Source: an uncultured Sphingomonadales bacterium
GTDB lineage: Bacteria > Pseudomonadota > Alphaproteobacteria > Sphingomonadales > Sphingomonadaceae
Reading direction: 5' to 3'
NCBI GenBank assembly: GCA_903911985.1
Contig: CAIWFP010000383.1
Span: 1-6,605, forward strand
DNA: 6,605 bases
Part shown: piece by piece, positions 5,614-6,605 of the stretch
Layout of the letters: each line of letters begins with the position of its first letter
Position numbering within the stretch: the first letter of the stretch is position 1
The notes under the pieces: generated by a model
What the model was told of the DNA's origin: nothing
The model's database searches: none
The model's input: only the letters and a program-made list of their open reading frames with translations
Made by a program: the position numbers and the translations under genes

Positions 5614-6605
5614 ATGGCATTGGACGAGTTACGCGCCGCGGGGCGGTCGAAACGGCGGCGCAAATTGGGCGAGATCGTCGCAGAGAGAATCATTGCGGAA
5701 ATCCTCCATCAGGGCTGGCGCGAGGGCGATGTGCTCGGAACCGAGCGCGACTTCATGGACCGGTTCCGCATCTCTCGGGCCACATTCCGCGAGGCCATGC
5801 GGCAGGTCGAATGGCATGGCGTTGCCGGCATGCGCCGGGGTGCCAATGGCGGCCTGGTGGTCAAGGCACCGCCGCGCGATGCGATTGTCTTTGCCTTCAA
5901 AACCTATTTCGAGCTGACCAAGGTTCCCGCAGCCGATCGCCACGAAGTCGCCGAAATCCTCCGCAATGCCGAGCGCGCCTCGCCGGGCTCTGACGAAAAT
6001 CTGGCGATCAGCCTGTTTCTGGAAGCACTGGATGATCGCACCATCGCCGATCTTGCCGACCAGCGCCGCGCTGCCGGAACCCCCGCCAAGCTTAGCGAAC
6101 TGGTTGCCTTTCAAATCGTGCGAGACATCGAAACGATGGGCGTGGCCAAGGGCCATAACCTCGGCACAGAAATCGACCTGCAGGCCCGCTATAACGTCAG
6201 CCGCGCGCTCCTGAGGGAAGCGCTTCGCCCGCTCGAACTGCATGACATCATCCGCGTCAAGACCGGTGCCACGGGGGGCATCTGCGTTCAGGAGGTCGAT
6301 CCCAGCTACACGATTGATCTCGCCACGACCTATCTGAGCTATGCGCGCATCCCCTTTAGCCACAATTGGGAGGCCCATTCTCCGCTGGAGCTCTCGGCCA
6401 TTACCAAATTCACCGAGCGCGCCACGGCGAGCGACCTGTCAAAGCTGGAAAAGGCCTTCGTCCGGTTGAACGCCGCAGCGGCACCGCACTATCTTGTCGC
6501 CGCCTCCGAGTTTCACGAGGTCATTTCTGATGGGTGCGGCAACCGCGCCCTTGCGCTCCTGATCCGGCTATTCCTGACCTATACGCCCAAGGTGCTGCCC
6601 ATCCC
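5614..6605 (+). CDS. GntR/FadR-type regulator with two winged-helix domains (3' end beyond the window)
   Basis: At least 330 residues are visible from ATG 5614 and the frame is open at the right edge. The first winged-helix domain spans about 18-86: KLGEIVAERIIAEIL, the recognition region TERDFMDRFRISRATFREAM (43-62), then a GANGG wing. A helical stretch (about 90-155) follows, resembling a shortened effector domain. A second winged helix spans about 157-228, with TEIDLQARYNVSRALLREAL (185-204) and a GATGG wing. After that comes helical sequence resembling the start of an FCD-type effector domain. Ordinary FadR-type proteins have one winged helix and one effector domain in about 230-250 residues. 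It diverges from the thioesterase-P450 operon and probably represses it in response to an acyl or acid ligand. The start is uncertain: only a weak GGGG precedes ATG 5614, and the frame is open further upstream, with ATGs at 5479, 5440 and 5404. Confidence 0.82.
   Translation, partial: MALDELRAAGRSKRRRKLGEIVAERIIAEILHQGWREGDVLGTERDFMDRFRISRATFREAMRQVEWHGVAGMRRGANGGLVVKAPPRDAIVFAFKTYFELTKVPAADRHEVAEILRNAERASPGSDENLAISLFLEALDDRTIADLADQRRAAGTPAKLSELVAFQIVRDIETMGVAKGHNLGTEIDLQARYNVSRALLREALRPLELHDIIRVKTGATGGICVQEVDPSYTIDLATTYLSYARIPFSHNWEAHSPLELSAITKFTERATASDLSKLEKAFVRLNAAAAPHYLVAASEFHEVISDGCGNRALALLIRLFLTYTPKVLPI

Noticed and set aside
5629..6378. 249-codon open frame on the minus strand opposite the GntR-type regulator
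   Set aside because: The plus strand encodes two winged helices over the same bases; the minus-strand product has no motif and low complexity.

Overview
The window looks like part of an alphaproteobacterial, most likely sphingomonad (Novosphingobium/Sphingobium-like), chromosome or large plasmid. That is a judgement from the high GC, GC-rich third codon positions and the style of the protein families; no marker gene fixes the taxon. It holds five complete genes and one gene cut by the right edge, arranged around two divergent promoter regions and one convergent junction. I see no rRNA, tRNA, CRISPR array, insertion sequence or integrase.

Left block (1-3146): a GlxA-type AraC regulator and a nitronate monooxygenase-like flavoenzyme lie on the minus strand with the regulator upstream, separated by 32 nt, so they probably form one operon. 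Divergent from them is a phytanoyl-CoA dioxygenase (PhyH)-family Fe(II)/2-oxoglutarate oxygenase on the plus strand. The shared 130-nt region carries a good plus-strand promoter, a 24-bp inverted repeat and a strong leader hairpin abutting the dioxygenase ribosome-binding site.

Middle (3147-3256): the dioxygenase and a cytochrome P450 converge on a perfect 30-bp palindrome placed almost exactly midway between their stop codons.

Right block (3257-6605): a TesB-like double-hotdog acyl-CoA thioesterase and the P450 lie in that order on the minus strand and probably form an operon. Divergent from them is a FadR/GntR-type regulator, truncated at the window edge, with two winged-helix DNA-binding domains in one chain. 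The region between them carries a palindrome centred on GTATAC that overlaps candidate promoters for both directions.

Together the enzymes (P450 hydroxylase, 2-oxoglutarate hydroxylase, flavin oxidoreductase, acyl-CoA thioesterase) read as an oxidative module acting on a hydrophobic, probably CoA-linked substrate such as a terpenoid, steroid-like or branched acyl compound, under two local regulators. The substrate is not readable from the sequence. The most unusual features are the tandem-domain GntR regulator with its palindromic site, the perfect palindrome at the convergent junction, and the structured leaders before the dioxygenase and the flavoenzyme.
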